Positions 14,942-24,192 of a stretch of 35,096 bases of DNA are shown in pieces. The DNA lies in the NCBI GenBank assembly GCA_028280565.1, contig JANQLQ010000332.1:1-35096 (forward strand), given 5' to 3'. The notes under the pieces are model-generated. The model had not been told where the DNA came from and did not search any database. It saw only the letters and a list, made by a program, of their open reading frames with translations. Each line of letters opens with the position of its first letter. Position 1 is the stretch's first letter. Made by a program: the position numbers and the translations under genes. The DNA is from Fulvivirga sp. (GTDB lineage Bacteria > Bacteroidota > Bacteroidia > Cytophagales > Cyclobacteriaceae).

Positions 14942-16708
14942 CTAAACTAATTTGATCCCTAATTCACTTAATTGTTCCTGGCTTACCGCAGCAGGGCTGT
15001 CGATCATGACATCGCGCCCGGAATTATTTTTAGGAAAAGCAATGAAATCCCGGATAGAGTCCGATCCTCCGAAAAGTGCGCATAACCGGTCAAACCCATA
15101 GGCAATGCCACCATGGGGAGGAGCTCCATATTCGAAGGCTTCCATTAAAAAACCGAATTGGGCTTGGGCTTCTTCTTCTGAAAAGCCTAATTGTTTGAAC
15201 ATACGTTGCTGTACAGTTCGATCATGGATACGCAAAGAGCCGCCCCCGACTTCTACGCCATTGATGACCATATCGTAAGCGTTTGCTTTTACTGATCCGG
15301 GGTCGGATTCAAGTCGTTCAAGGTCAGCAGGTTTCGGTGCTGTAAAGGGATGGTGCATCGCGTGGTAGCGTTTTGACTCCTCATCCCATTCGAATAATGG
15401 GAAGTCCAGTACCCACAGCACCTTATATTCGTCTTTATTTCTTAGGCCAAGTTCATCGCCCATGTGCAGGCGTAGCTCATTTAAAGCTTTGCGAGTATGA
15501 TCCTTTTCACCGCTTAAGACCAGCAGGAGATCACCGGGTTCGGCATTCATTTTTTCTGCCCAGGCGCCCAAATCTTGTGGGCTGTAGAACTTGTCGACGG
15601 AAGACTTAAAAGATGCATTTTTACTCTCCCCTTCGCCGGCAGGCTGATACTTGACATACACTAGTCCCTTGGCGCCAATTTGGGGTCTTTTGACAAAATC
15701 CGTCAGCGCATCTAGCTGTTTACGGCTATACCCGGCACATCCCTTGGCACATATGCCAACAACAAGTTCTGCGGAATCAAAAACATTAAAGCCTTTGCCT
15801 TGGGCTACATCATTAAGTTCTACAAACTGCATGTCAAACCGGGTATCAGGCTTATCTGAGCCATACAGACGCATGGCGTCATCGTAGCTCATACGTTCTA
15901 TTTCGCCTATCTCAAGACCTTTTACCTCGCGGAACAGGTGTCGGACCAACCCTTCAAAGGTATGTAATACATCCTCTCGCTCTACGAAAGACATTTCACA
16001 GTCGATTTGCGTGAATTCAGGTTGACGGTCGGCCCTTAGGTCTTCGTCCCTAAAGCACTTGACGATTTGGAAATACCGGTCAAAGCCAGACACCATCAAA
16101 AGCTGTTTAAAAGTTTGCGGTGACTGTGGCAAGGCATAGAATTGCCCCTCGTTCATCCGTGAAGGTACTACAAAGTCACGCGCTCCCTCCGGGGTAGATT
16201 TAATGAGTACGGGGGTCTCCACCTCGGTAAAGTGTTGTCCGTCCAGGTAAGCCCGTGTTTCTTGCATCATTTTATGACGGAGCAAAAGATTATTGCGTAC
16301 CGTTCCCCTGCGCAAATCAAGGTAGCGATACTTCATTCTCAGGTCATCGCCACCATCGGTCTCATCTTCTATTGTAAAAGGAGGTACCTCGGAGCGGTTC
16401 AAAACCTCGAGTTCCGTAACCTTTATTTCGATATCACCCGTAGGGATCTTATCGTTTTTACTCAGCCTTTCCACTACTTTACCCGTAGCCTTTACTACGA
16501 ACTCACGTCCAAGTTTAGAGGCTTGCTCCATTAATTCGGCAGCAGTTTCAGCCTCTTCAAAGATCAGTTGAGTGATACCATAACGGTCACGAAGATCAAC
16601 CCATACCACGCTGCCCTTGTCCCGGATGCGTTGTACCCAACCGCAGAGTACGATCTCTTGGTTTACATCGTTTATTCTTAATTCACCGCAAGTATGTGTT
16701 CGTAGCAT
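14942..16708 (-). CDS. aspS: Aspartate--tRNA ligase
   Basis: A 588-residue class II synthetase that charges tRNA-Asp. I place the start at the ATG ending at 16708 ([16 protein letters not shown]), which matches the usual N-terminus; the frame continues 31 codons upstream without family similarity. The N-terminal OB-fold anticodon domain is followed by motif 2, with [16 protein letters not shown], the bacterial-type GAD insertion domain, and motif 3 with [10 protein letters not shown] near the end. Length equals that of bacterial AspRS (about 590). It is transcribed away from the exported unknown at 16867 and toward the desaturase. Confidence 0.97.
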   Translation of the reverse strand: MLRTHTCGELRINDVNQEIVLCGWVQRIRDKGSVVWVDLRDRYGITQLIFEEAETAAELMEQASKLGREFVVKATGKVVERLSKNDKIPTGDIEIKVTELEVLNRSEVPPFTIEDETDGGDDLRMKYRYLDLRRGTVRNNLLLRHKMMQETRAYLDGQHFTEVETPVLIKSTPEGARDFVVPSRMNEGQFYALPQSPQTFKQLLMVSGFDRYFQIVKCFRDEDLRADRQPEFTQIDCEMSFVEREDVLHTFEGLVRHLFREVKGLEIGEIERMSYDDAMRLYGSDKPDTRFDMQFVELNDVAQGKGFNVFDSAELVVGICAKGCAGYSRKQLDALTDFVKRPQIGAKGLVYVKYQPAGEGESKNASFKSSVDKFYSPQDLGAWAEKMNAEPGDLLLVLSGEKDHTRKALNELRLHMGDELGLRNKDEYKVLWVLDFPLFEWDEESKRYHAMHHPFTAPKPADLERLESDPGSVKANAYDMVINGVEVGGGSLRIHDRTVQQRMFKQLGFSEEEAQAQFGFLMEAFEYGAPPHGGIAYGFDRLCALFGGSDSIRDFIAFPKNNSGRDVMIDSPAAVSQEQLSELGIKLV

Positions 16709-16866
16709 TCTTATTTCTAATTTTGGAGGCGCTAAGTTAATGGTATTCCTTCTATGTTCCATAGCGAGTGCAAGAAGCTTTGGTGGAATTTTAAATTGCA
16801 TTTACCCCCCGGAGAAGTAACTTGCCAGGGTGTTAAAGAGATACCACCAGGAGCAAAAATATAAGG

Positions 16867-17427
16867 ATGAGTATGTTTAAAGTTTGTGCATTGAGTTTAC
16901 TGTTTTTTGGATTGCCCATGCAATACAAGATGGTAAAGACCAAGGTCAATGAATCGATCACATTGATGCTGCCGGAAGAATTCTACCCGATGACGCCGGA
17001 AGATATCGCCCGTCGGTACCCTTCGGTTCGTAGTCCTTTGGGGGCCTATACCATACCGTCTCTTATGGCAGATTTTAGCGTAAATATATCGGCTACGCGA
17101 TGGAGAGCGTCTGACATTGATATGGCCAAAAATTTCTTTAGGGCAGGAGTTTATAACCTTTTTGACAAAGTCACTATGATCCGGGAAGAAGTGCAAACGG
17201 TCAATGGTAAACAGTTCATCGTTTTTGAATTTGATTCACGGATCAATGGCGACCCTTCTTCGCTGGAGGCCAGGCAGCCGGTACGCCGATACAATTATGT
17301 ACAATACCTGTTGATCAATGGTAAAACGATCGTTTTCAGTTTCAACTGTCACGCTCGGATCAAAGAACAATGGCAGCAGGCAGTGGCCGAGATCATGACT
17401 TCTATCAAGGTAAAAAACAATATATAG
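16867..17427 (+). CDS. Exported protein of unknown function, PsbP/DcrB-like
   Basis: A 186-residue protein with a hydrophobic N-terminus (FKVCALSLLFFGLPMQ) acting as a signal or anchor. The remainder looks like one alpha/beta domain of the type seen in DcrB/PsbP-like proteins (LMLPEEFYPMTPEDIARRYPS, later QYLLINGKTIVFSFNC, then a final amphipathic helix QQAVAEIMTSIKV); this family guess rests on pattern only. Its stop codon shares one base with the GTG start of tadA, so the two are translationally coupled. Function unknown. Confidence 0.75.
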   Translation: MSMFKVCALSLLFFGLPMQYKMVKTKVNESITLMLPEEFYPMTPEDIARRYPSVRSPLGAYTIPSLMADFSVNISATRWRASDIDMAKNFFRAGVYNLFDKVTMIREEVQTVNGKQFIVFEFDSRINGDPSSLEARQPVRRYNYVQYLLINGKTIVFSFNCHARIKEQWQQAVAEIMTSIKVKNNI

Positions 17428-17879
17428 TGGAACTCTCTATCCATAGCGACGAGCACTACATGAGAGAAGCTTATAAGCAGGCCTTATTGGCTCGTGATGA
17501 AGGGGAGATCCCTGTGGGGGCCGTGGTGGTGGCTGATAAACGTATCATTGCCAGGGCTCATAATCAAACAGAACGGCTCAATGATCCTACCGCACACGCC
17601 GAAATGCTGGCAGTTACAGCGGCGTCGCACTATTTTGGGACCAAGTATTTGAACGAATGTGCCCTGTATGTTACCCTGGAGCCCTGTGGTATGTGTGCAG
17701 GAGCCTTGTATTGGGCCCAACTCGGGAAGCTCGTCTATGCCGCTGCGGATGAAAAGAGGGGATTTACCGCTATCAACCCCAAAATGATCCATCCTAAGAC
17801 CAAGGTTTTTCGTGGTCCTATGCAAAAAGAAGCATCGGCCCTAGTCTCCGATTTTTTTCGCCAGCTTCGTGACAAGTAG
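17427..17879 (+). CDS. tadA: tRNA-specific adenosine deaminase
   Basis: A 150-residue zinc deaminase converting A34 to inosine in tRNA-Arg(ACG). I choose the GTG at 17427, which overlaps the preceding stop by one base (TAGTG); from this start the zinc and catalytic residues fall at H57 and E59 (PTAHAEM) and C87 and C90 (PCGMC), the same numbers as in E. coli TadA. An upstream in-frame ATG lies inside the previous gene and an internal ATG at 17460 would remove the conserved DEHY lead-in. It is probably co-transcribed with the exported unknown. Confidence 0.95.
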   Translation: MELSIHSDEHYMREAYKQALLARDEGEIPVGAVVVADKRIIARAHNQTERLNDPTAHAEMLAVTAASHYFGTKYLNECALYVTLEPCGMCAGALYWAQLGKLVYAAADEKRGFTAINPKMIHPKTKVFRGPMQKEASALVSDFFRQLRDK

Positions 17880-18183
17880 AAGCCTGGCGTTAATGTTAAG
17901 CTCAAGATGATTGTTAAACCAATTTCAGGTCCTGTTCCTAAAGTCGGCAGTCGGCAATAAGTAATCTCATCAAACGGGGGAGGGCCGGTGTATCTCGATG
18001 CATTCATACCTTGATGGCCCAACGTTACTTTGTTACTAAATTGCTTAAGATCAAAGCGTCACCATGAGATCTCGACCCATTTTTGGTCCGGGCCTATTTT
18101 AAAATTAAGTTCGACTTAGAAAAAAGTGATGAGCTTATAGAAATAATCTAAGTCATTGCTTTCCGTGCCTTTGGAATGCTTCT
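17880..18183. other. Intergenic region between tadA and sodA
   Basis: About 300 bases with no gene, no clear terminator and no repeat family seen elsewhere in the window. A sodA promoter element follows at 18184. Confidence 0.5.
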
Positions 18184-18191
18184 TATATTTG
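18184..18191 (+). promoter_or_regulatory. Candidate Bacteroidota -7 promoter element for sodA
   Basis: TATATTTG matches the TAnnTTTG -7 element and ends 33 bases before the sodA ATG, a sensible leader. No good TTTG -33 box is at the expected spacing; a TTTG at 18170-18173 is too close. Confidence 0.4.
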
Positions 18192-18224
18192 GAATCATTG
18201 TTAAACATTAAAACCAAGAACACT

Positions 18225-18830
18225 ATGGCTTTTGAACTGCCCAACCTGCCTTATGCGCATGATGCGCTTGAGCCTCATATTGATACCAAGACAATGGAGA
18301 TCCACCACGGTAAGCACCATGCCGGGTATACCAATAACCTGAATAATGCCATTAAGGATACATCAATGGCAGATAGCTCTCTTGAAGACCTGCTGGCCAA
18401 TAACGTTGATAATAATGCCATAAGGAACAACGGGGGTGGCTATTACAATCATAATTTATTTTGGACGATCATGTCCCCTAATGGTGGCGGCGCACCTTCC
18501 GGGGAATTAGCAGATGCGATCAACGGATCTTTTGGGTCATTTGATTCCTTTAAAGAAGAATTTGCTAAGGCGGCTGCTACGCGGTTTGGCTCAGGCTGGG
18601 CTTGGTTATGTGTACAAAGCGGGGGGAAATTAGAAGTATGCTCCACCCCGAATCAAGATAACCCATTAATGCCAGGTACGGGCTGTGAGGGTACACCCAT
18701 CTTGGCCCTCGATGTTTGGGAGCATGCTTATTACCTAAACTATCAAAACAGGAGGCCTGATTACATCAGCGCATTCTGGAATGTGGTAAATTGGGAAGAA
18801 GTAGCCAAAAGATACAGCGCCGGAAAATAA
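18225..18830 (+). CDS. sodA: Superoxide dismutase, Mn/Fe family
   Basis: A 201-residue cytoplasmic enzyme that dismutates superoxide. The ATG at 18225 gives the canonical start [17 protein letters not shown]; an upstream frame extension of 23 codons lacks similarity. Metal ligands are H27 in MEIHHGKHH, a histidine in YYNHNLFW, and D163 and H167 in [11 protein letters not shown]. The glutamine in TPNQDNPLM is the Mn-type second-sphere residue, while GGGAPSG is closer to Fe-type, so metal use may be Mn or cambialistic. It is followed by a classical terminator. Confidence 0.95.
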   Translation: MAFELPNLPYAHDALEPHIDTKTMEIHHGKHHAGYTNNLNNAIKDTSMADSSLEDLLANNVDNNAIRNNGGGYYNHNLFWTIMSPNGGGAPSGELADAINGSFGSFDSFKEEFAKAAATRFGSGWAWLCVQSGGKLEVCSTPNQDNPLMPGTGCEGTPILALDVWEHAYYLNYQNRRPDYISAFWNVVNWEEVAKRYSAGK

Positions 18831-18855
18831 GCGCCGTTTAAAAGATCAAAAATTC

Positions 18856-18885
18856 AAAGCTGTCCCAAAGGGATGGCTTTTTTTG
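18856..18885 (+). terminator. Rho-independent terminator of sodA
   Basis: AAAGCTGTCCC pairs with GGGATGGCTTT (two wobbles) around an AAA loop, followed by a run of T. It lies 26 bases after the sodA stop. Confidence 0.85.
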
Positions 18886-19229
18886 TTGTTCATGGCCGAT
18901 CGGTTGGGGTTAAACCTGCGTTGTCATCTCAAATGATGGTTAAAATCAGGAAGAGGAAATCAGGAATGAGAAATAAGAAGCTGGTGGAGCCTTGGGAAAT
19001 CCTCTTGCAGTAGGAAACCAAGGGTGGAGGAATATTAATTTTAACGATTTTGGCAATATTCATTGAAATCGTTTCAATTTCACAACCTCTCCTTTTCCTA
19101 TTTCAGATTTCCTTTTTCCTGATTTCCTATTTCAGATTTCCTCTTTCTAAATTCCCAGAACTATCGACAATCAAAGCTTGCCCGGGGCTCAAATACCACT
19201 TAATTTAGCGGCCTAAAAACCAAACACAT
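18886..19229. repeat. Intergenic region with a 29-bp-spaced direct repeat in a pyrimidine tract
   Basis: TTCCTATTTCAGATTTCCT occurs exactly at 19095-19113 and 19124-19142 inside a C/T-rich run. A purine-rich stretch at about 18940-18980 (TCAGGAAGAGGAAATCAGGA) is its near complement, so the two may pair. No gene is present; the fabD promoter should be at the end. Confidence 0.6.
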
Positions 19230-20102
19230 ATGAACGCTTACGTTTTCCCTGGCCAAGGAGCCCAATTTCCGGGTATGGGCAAAGATCTCTATGATAATCA
19301 TCCCAAAGCAAAAGAAATATTTGATTCCGCTAATGAAATATTGGGTTTTGATATAACCAACACCATGTTTGAGGGCACGGCCGATGAATTAAAACAGACC
19401 AAGGTCACGCAACCGGCCATTTTTTTGCATTCCGTAGCGTTGGCACTGACCTCCGGTGATTTCCATCCGGATATGGTGGCGGGACATTCCCTGGGGGAGT
19501 TCTCAGCCCTAGTAGCCAATAAGACCTTGGCATTTGAAGATGCTTTAAAGCTGGTATCTCAGCGGGCTCAAGCTATGCAAAAAGCGTGCGAGATCAACCC
19601 TTCGACTATGGCGGCTATTTTAGGATTGGATGATGCGGCTGTGGAAGAAATTTGTGCGGGTATTGATGAGGTGGTTGTGGCGGCCAACTATAACTGCCCC
19701 GGCCAATTAGTGATCTCGGGTTCAAATGCCGGTATCGAAAAAGCTTGTGAGCTATTAAAAGAAGCCGGCGCCAAACGCGCCATGCCGCTCCCGGTAGGGG
19801 GGGCATTCCACTCTCCACTTATGGAACCCGCCCGGGAGGAGCTAGCCGCTGCCATTGAATCCACACATTTCAGTGCCCCCGTTTGCCCAGTATACCAGAA
19901 TGTGACTGCTAAACCCTCTACTAATATTGACGAGATCAAACCTAACCTGATCGCCCAATTAACGGCCCCGGTAAAGTGGACCCAATCCGTACAACAGATG
20001 GTGGCGGATGGAGCTACGGTATTCATAGAATGTGGGCCGGGAAAAGTACTCCAAGGATTGGTAAGGAAGATCGCGCCCGGGGTTGAGGTAAGGAGTGTTT
20101 AG
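19230..20102 (+). CDS. fabD: Malonyl CoA-acyl carrier protein transacylase
   Basis: A 290-residue enzyme of fatty acid synthesis that moves malonyl from CoA to ACP. The N-terminal FPGQGAQFPGMG, the nucleophile Ser87 in GHSLGE, the arginine in VSQRAQAMQ and His194 in GAFHSPLM are all present and in the normal order; length is typical. It lacks the usual fab neighbours, which is common in Bacteroidota. Convergent with folK across a repeat-filled gap. Confidence 0.97.
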   Translation: MNAYVFPGQGAQFPGMGKDLYDNHPKAKEIFDSANEILGFDITNTMFEGTADELKQTKVTQPAIFLHSVALALTSGDFHPDMVAGHSLGEFSALVANKTLAFEDALKLVSQRAQAMQKACEINPSTMAAILGLDDAAVEEICAGIDEVVVAANYNCPGQLVISGSNAGIEKACELLKEAGAKRAMPLPVGGAFHSPLMEPAREELAAAIESTHFSAPVCPVYQNVTAKPSTNIDEIKPNLIAQLTAPVKWTQSVQQMVADGATVFIECGPGKVLQGLVRKIAPGVEVRSV

Positions 20103-20142
20103 TATTGTACTTGCGTCCCACATTTCCCAAGTTCCATCAGTT

Positions 20143-20167
20143 GGTCCTCGTTTAGCTAACGAGGACC
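20143..20167. repeat. REP-like hairpin downstream of fabD
   Basis: A perfect 10-bp stem, GGTCCTCGTT with AACGAGGACC, around a TAGCT loop. It is followed by a partly decayed second palindrome (GAACAGGCCGGCAT, then ATGTGGCTATGTT). Such paired hairpins resemble REP elements mobilised by REP-associated tyrosine transposases; no transposase is in the window. It could also serve as a fabD transcript end. Confidence 0.6.
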
Positions 20168-20335
20168 TAAGATTAAAAAGATACGAACAGGCCGGCATTT
20201 GTAATGTGGCTATGTTAGACAAGAGCCGCAAGAAGACGCCACATTTTCTAAATAAGTACATTGTCCCGGAATTTACCACGGCTCTCCAACGCTCAAATCA
20301 ACCCAGAAGCCTATTTACAGCATGCTTTTGTCTTT

Positions 20336-20485
20336 TCGTCATCACGCAAACCTAGCGGGGCGGCCATAGCGATGCGTAAATAGATCTCTCACTCGTAAAA
20401 CGGAAAATGGCGTGTACGCAGAACACGACTAGAGGGAGCAGTTTCGTAACCCGCCCACCGGCCACGCCAGCCTGTCTATGACATA
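20336..20485. repeat. Family B intergenic repeat, copy 3 (diverged, inverted)
   Basis: About 150 bases from TCGTCATCACGCAAACC to CACGCCAGCCTGTCTATGACA, recognisable against copy 4 by its ends and by TTCGTAACCCGCCCACCGGC, but strongly diverged inside. Confidence 0.65.
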
Positions 20486-20494
20486 TCCTGTTTT

Positions 20495-20644
20495 ATCGTC
20501 ATCGCGAACCCAGCGTGTTGGCTTCGACAAGGCGTGAAGCGATCCCCCCGGTCGCGAGACGCGAATAGACTACATACGACGGTGCTCGACAGTGGGGCAG
20601 CTTCGTAACCCACCCGCGGCCTATGCCAGCCTCGCTGTGACGAT
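20495..20644. repeat. Family B intergenic repeat, copy 4 (inverted)
   Basis: A 150-bp copy, inverse of copies 1 and 2: ATCGTCATCGCGAACCCAGC at the left, CAAGGCGTGAAGCGATCCCC inside and GCCAGCCTCGCTGTGACGAT at the right. Lies directly after copy 3. Confidence 0.85.
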
Positions 20645-20681
20645 TATTTTTCCTGTTTTGTCACCCAAGAGGATTTTTACG

Positions 20682-20708
20682 AAAATGCCCTTATCCACCA
20701 GGGCTTTT
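20682..20708 (-). terminator. Terminator-like hairpin downstream of folK
   Basis: AAAA-T-GCCCT pairs with AGGGC-TTTT, giving T-runs on both strands. It is 37 bases past the folK stop and may also stop fabD transcripts arriving from the other side. Confidence 0.6.
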
Positions 20709-20745
20709 GTTCGGATACATTTTGAACATATACCTAAACCCCAAT

Positions 20746-21231
20746 TCACGTTATTTTATTGACCGGCAGCGGGTCCAGGCATTCTTCTAATAAAACTTCA
20801 TTCGTTTTTTTCAGCAAGGGATGAATGAAGCCCGGGGCCAACTCTACTAAGGGGACTAGTGTGAACCTTCTTCCCGGGATTCCCGGGTGGGGAATGGTAA
20901 GATGCGAGGAAGAATACACGGTATCGTTGTAATATAATATGTCGAGGTCGATAAGTCGCTCCCCCCATTTTTCTACCCGCACCCTGCCCATGTCTTGTTC
21001 AATTTGCAGGGCAATGTTGAGCAGGGAACCTGGAGATAAAGAAGTAGATATTTCAATGACCTGGTTAAGGAATGAGGGTTGTTCGGTTTTGCCCCAGGCG
21101 GCAGTTTCATAAACCGAAGAAAACCGCTCAATACTGCCGATATGAGACTGGATCAGGGTTTTTGCCTGTTCTAAATTGGCGTTTTTATCACCTAAATTGG
21201 AGCCTGATAGCAGATATATTCCTTTTGTCAT
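20746..21231 (-). CDS. folK: 2-amino-4-hydroxy-6-hydroxymethyldihydropteridine pyrophosphokinase
   Basis: A 161-residue HPPK of folate synthesis that transfers pyrophosphate from ATP to the pterin alcohol. The start at 21231 (MTKGIYLLSGSNLGDK) gives the canonical N-terminus; the frame can be extended eight codons upstream. The signature EKWGERLIDLDILYY carries the two magnesium-binding aspartates, and IPHPGIPGRRFTLVPLVELAP is the expected C-terminal block. Divergent from sppA with only 70 bases between starts. Confidence 0.95.
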   Translation of the reverse strand: MTKGIYLLSGSNLGDKNANLEQAKTLIQSHIGSIERFSSVYETAAWGKTEQPSFLNQVIEISTSLSPGSLLNIALQIEQDMGRVRVEKWGERLIDLDILYYNDTVYSSSHLTIPHPGIPGRRFTLVPLVELAPGFIHPLLKKTNEVLLEECLDPLPVNKIT

Positions 21232-21240
21232 AATTCTGAT

Positions 21241-21248
21241 CAAACTTA
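21241..21248 (-). promoter_or_regulatory. Candidate -7 promoter element for folK
   Basis: On the minus strand TAAGTTTG matches TAnnTTTG and ends 9 bases before the folK start, implying a very short leader. No matching -33 box was found. Confidence 0.3.
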
Positions 21249-21301
21249 AGAACAATTGCCGTTGTACTTGTTAATTTTAGGTGTTATAACGCAATAATTA
21301 T

Positions 21302-23047
21302 ATGAACTTTTTGAAAAACATGCTGGCCGCGCTGGTCGCCCTCATCATTTTTAGCGTAGTCGGATTTTTTATAATACTAGGTGTATTTAGCGCTTTATCG
21401 GCGGAAAAGCCGGTGGAAGTAGAAGCCAATAGTGTGCTCCATCTAAAGCTGGACAGGCCTATTGACGAGGTTGAGCAGCAAAATCCACTGGAAGAGCTGT
21501 TCCCCGTAGCCCCGGAGATATTGGGGCTGGTCCAGGTCAAGGAAGCTATAGCAAAAGCTAAATCCGATGATAATATAAAAGGGATCTACTTAGATGCGCC
21601 CATCCTTATGGCAGGGATAGCCACCGTAGAGGAATTACGGCAAGCGCTGATCGATTTTAAAAGTGAAGGTAAGTTCGTTGTGTCCTATGGTGAGTTTTAC
21701 ACGGAAGGAGCGTACTACCTCGCATCTGTAGCAGATAAGATCTACCTGCATCCTGAAGGTAGCCTTGAGATTAATGGCCTCGCCGCAAACCTAGCCTTTT
21801 TTAAAGGTATGTTTGATAAACTTGAGATTGAACCCCAGGTGTTTCGTGTAGGAGATTTTAAAAGTGCGGTAGAGCCCTTCATACGAGAAGATATGAGCGA
21901 AGAAAACAGGACCCAATTAAGGTCACTGTTGAATTCTGTCAATGACCAGATGATGAGTAACATGGCTAAGAGCCGAAACATGTCCTTGGAGCAGGTGCAG
22001 GAGATTTCCAGTAAGATGCTGGTCCGCAATCCACAGGATGCAAAAGAATTGGCGATGGTAGATGACCTGCTATACTTGGACCAGGTAAAGGACCAGCTTA
22101 AGGAATTGGTAGGGACGGGTGAAGAAGATGAGCTGGAGATGATCAGTTATTCCAATTACCGGAAAAGTTATTCCTCCTACAAAAGCTCGAGAAATAAGGT
22201 GGCTGTGATCGTAGCCTCGGGCGATATCGTGCCTGGTAAAGGGGATATGGATAACGTAGGGTCAGATAAATTTGCCAAGGAGATCAGGAAAGCCCGCGAA
22301 AATGACGACATCAAAGCCATCGTCATGCGTATTAATTCCCCAGGCGGAAGTTTTATCGCCTCTGATGTGATGTGGCGGGAGCTGAAGCTGGCTTCAGAAG
22401 TAAAACCTGTCATTGCTTCCATGTCGGACGTAGCCGCCTCGGGCGGGTATTACCTGGCTATGGCTTGCGACACCATTATGGCCCAGCCCAATACGATCAC
22501 GGGATCTATCGGGATATTTTCTATCATTTTCAATGCCCAGGGCTTTTTGAATAACAAGCTTGGGGTCACTACTGACGAGGTGGCTACAGGAGAAATATCC
22601 ACCCTGTACACCATGAGCCGCCCACTTTCCGAAGAACAAAAAAGGATTATTCAAAAAGATACAGACGAAGGATACGAAACTTTTGTGACCAAAGCGGCGG
22701 AAGGCCGCGGTATGTCGGTGGATGACATTAAAGCTATAGCTTCCGGCCGGGTATGGTCCGGTTTGCAGGCCCTGGATAACGGCCTCATAGACCAGCTTGG
22801 AGGTATAGACGATGCCATAGCGCTAGCCGCTGAAAAGGCGGGGGTCGCCGATGACTACAAGGTGAGATACTACCCGGAAAAAAAGCCGTTTTTAGAACAA
22901 CTACTGAGTGACTTGGAAGGAGAAGCAAAAACCAAGTTTATGAAAGAAGAATTAAGTGATCTCTACCCTTACCTCCGGCAATATGAAAAGGTGAAGAACC
23001 TCCGCGGACTACAGGCCAGGCTGCCCTTTGAGTTGCGATTGGAGTAG
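21302..23047 (+). CDS. sppA: Signal peptide peptidase SppA, 67K type
   Basis: A 581-residue membrane-anchored serine protease that degrades cleaved signal peptides. An N-terminal anchor (MLAALVALIIFSVVGFFIILG) is followed by two tandem crotonase-like domains. The catalytic Lys146 is in ASVADKIYLHPEG of the first domain and Ser380 in VAASGGYYLAM of the second, matching the split Lys/Ser dyad of the double-domain type. Length is normal. A folK-sppA pairing is common in the phylum; here they are divergent. Confidence 0.95.
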   Translation: MNFLKNMLAALVALIIFSVVGFFIILGVFSALSAEKPVEVEANSVLHLKLDRPIDEVEQQNPLEELFPVAPEILGLVQVKEAIAKAKSDDNIKGIYLDAPILMAGIATVEELRQALIDFKSEGKFVVSYGEFYTEGAYYLASVADKIYLHPEGSLEINGLAANLAFFKGMFDKLEIEPQVFRVGDFKSAVEPFIREDMSEENRTQLRSLLNSVNDQMMSNMAKSRNMSLEQVQEISSKMLVRNPQDAKELAMVDDLLYLDQVKDQLKELVGTGEEDELEMISYSNYRKSYSSYKSSRNKVAVIVASGDIVPGKGDMDNVGSDKFAKEIRKARENDDIKAIVMRINSPGGSFIASDVMWRELKLASEVKPVIASMSDVAASGGYYLAMACDTIMAQPNTITGSIGIFSIIFNAQGFLNNKLGVTTDEVATGEISTLYTMSRPLSEEQKRIIQKDTDEGYETFVTKAAEGRGMSVDDIKAIASGRVWSGLQALDNGLIDQLGGIDDAIALAAEKAGVADDYKVRYYPEKKPFLEQLLSDLEGEAKTKFMKEELSDLYPYLRQYEKVKNLRGLQARLPFELRLE

Positions 23048-23199
23048 TGGAATGACTAAGAAAGCTGGGAATTTGGAAAGGATCAGGTCTTTAGGTTCCG
23101 GCTTTCCCACTACTGGTTTTAAATTACCTGATTTTTCTCATGTCAAATTTCTGACCTCTGGGCTTCTTATTTAAGTGAGAATGTAATTACTTTGGCTCT

Positions 23200-24192
23200 A
23201 TGAGCATAATTCGAAATAACTGGACCCGGGAGGAAGTGACCGAGATATTCAACACTCCTGTCCTAGACCTGATATACCAAGCTGCAACGGTACATCGTGA
23301 GCATAACGATGCACAAGAAGTACAAGTGTGTACGCTGCTTTCTGTTAAAACCGGCGGATGTCCCGAGGATTGTTCTTATTGCCCGCAGGCCGCTAGGTAC
23401 CAAACGGATGTGGAAGTGCATAAACTATTGCCTACTACCGAAGTGCTACAAAGAGCACTAGAGGCTAAAGAAGCAGGCAGCACTCGCTTTTGCATGGGCG
23501 CAGCATGGCGCGAAGTACGCGACAACCGTGATTTTGATCGTGTATTGGATATGGTGAAAGGAGTGAACTCACTGGGACTCGAAGTATGCTGTACCTTGGG
23601 TATGCTCACGGAAGAACAAGCGCAAAAGCTTAAAGATGCAGGGCTTTATGCCTACAATCACAACTTGGATACTAGCGAAGATCACTACGAGGAGATCATT
23701 AGTACGCGTACTTATGACGACAGGTTGAATACCTTGGAAAATGTTCGTAAAGCCGATATATCCGTGTGTTCCGGGGGTATTATAGGGTTGGGTGAGAAAG
23801 AGGAAGACCGTATTGGGATGCTTTTAACTTTAGCAAACCTGCCGGAGCATCCTGAATCCGTACCCGTCAATGCATTGGTGCCCGTGGAAGGTACACCTTT
23901 GGAAGAACAACCCCGTGTGAGCGTTTGGGAAATGGTACGTATGATCGCAACGGCCCGCATATTGATGCCGAAAGCAATGGTACGCCTCTCTGCGGGACGT
24001 GTTAGGATGAACATGGAAGAGCAAGCGCTTTGCTTCATGGCAGGAGCCAATTCTATCTTTGCGGGTGATAAGCTGCTCACAACACCTAACCCGGATGTGG
24101 TGGAAGATAAAGAAATGTTCCAGACATTGAATTTAAAGCCTCGTGAGGCGTTTAAAGGGGCCGCTGCTGAAAAGTACGAAGCGATTTCTTAG
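23200..24192 (+). CDS. bioB: Biotin synthase
   Basis: A 330-residue radical SAM enzyme inserting sulfur into dethiobiotin. The iron-sulfur motif CPEDCSYC places cysteines at 54, 58 and 61, one residue from E. coli numbering, and [15 protein letters not shown] and [10 protein letters not shown] are diagnostic. The start at 23200 gives the normal N-terminus ([20 protein letters not shown]). A near match to the -7 element (TTACTTTG, 23187-23194) is only five bases upstream, so the message may be almost leaderless. It is not linked with other bio genes here and ends convergent with typA. Confidence 0.97.
   Translation: MSIIRNNWTREEVTEIFNTPVLDLIYQAATVHREHNDAQEVQVCTLLSVKTGGCPEDCSYCPQAARYQTDVEVHKLLPTTEVLQRALEAKEAGSTRFCMGAAWREVRDNRDFDRVLDMVKGVNSLGLEVCCTLGMLTEEQAQKLKDAGLYAYNHNLDTSEDHYEEIISTRTYDDRLNTLENVRKADISVCSGGIIGLGEKEEDRIGMLLTLANLPEHPESVPVNALVPVEGTPLEEQPRVSVWEMVRMIATARILMPKAMVRLSAGRVRMNMEEQALCFMAGANSIFAGDKLLTTPNPDVVEDKEMFQTLNLKPREAFKGAAAEKYEAIS

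Noticed and set aside
17880-18183. tRNA or small RNA in the tadA-sodA gap
   Set aside because: No cloverleaf, terminator or dense hairpins could be found.
20095-20355. 86-codon ORF overlapping the fabD end
   Set aside because: It runs through a REP-like hairpin and into a family B repeat; no protein-like pattern.
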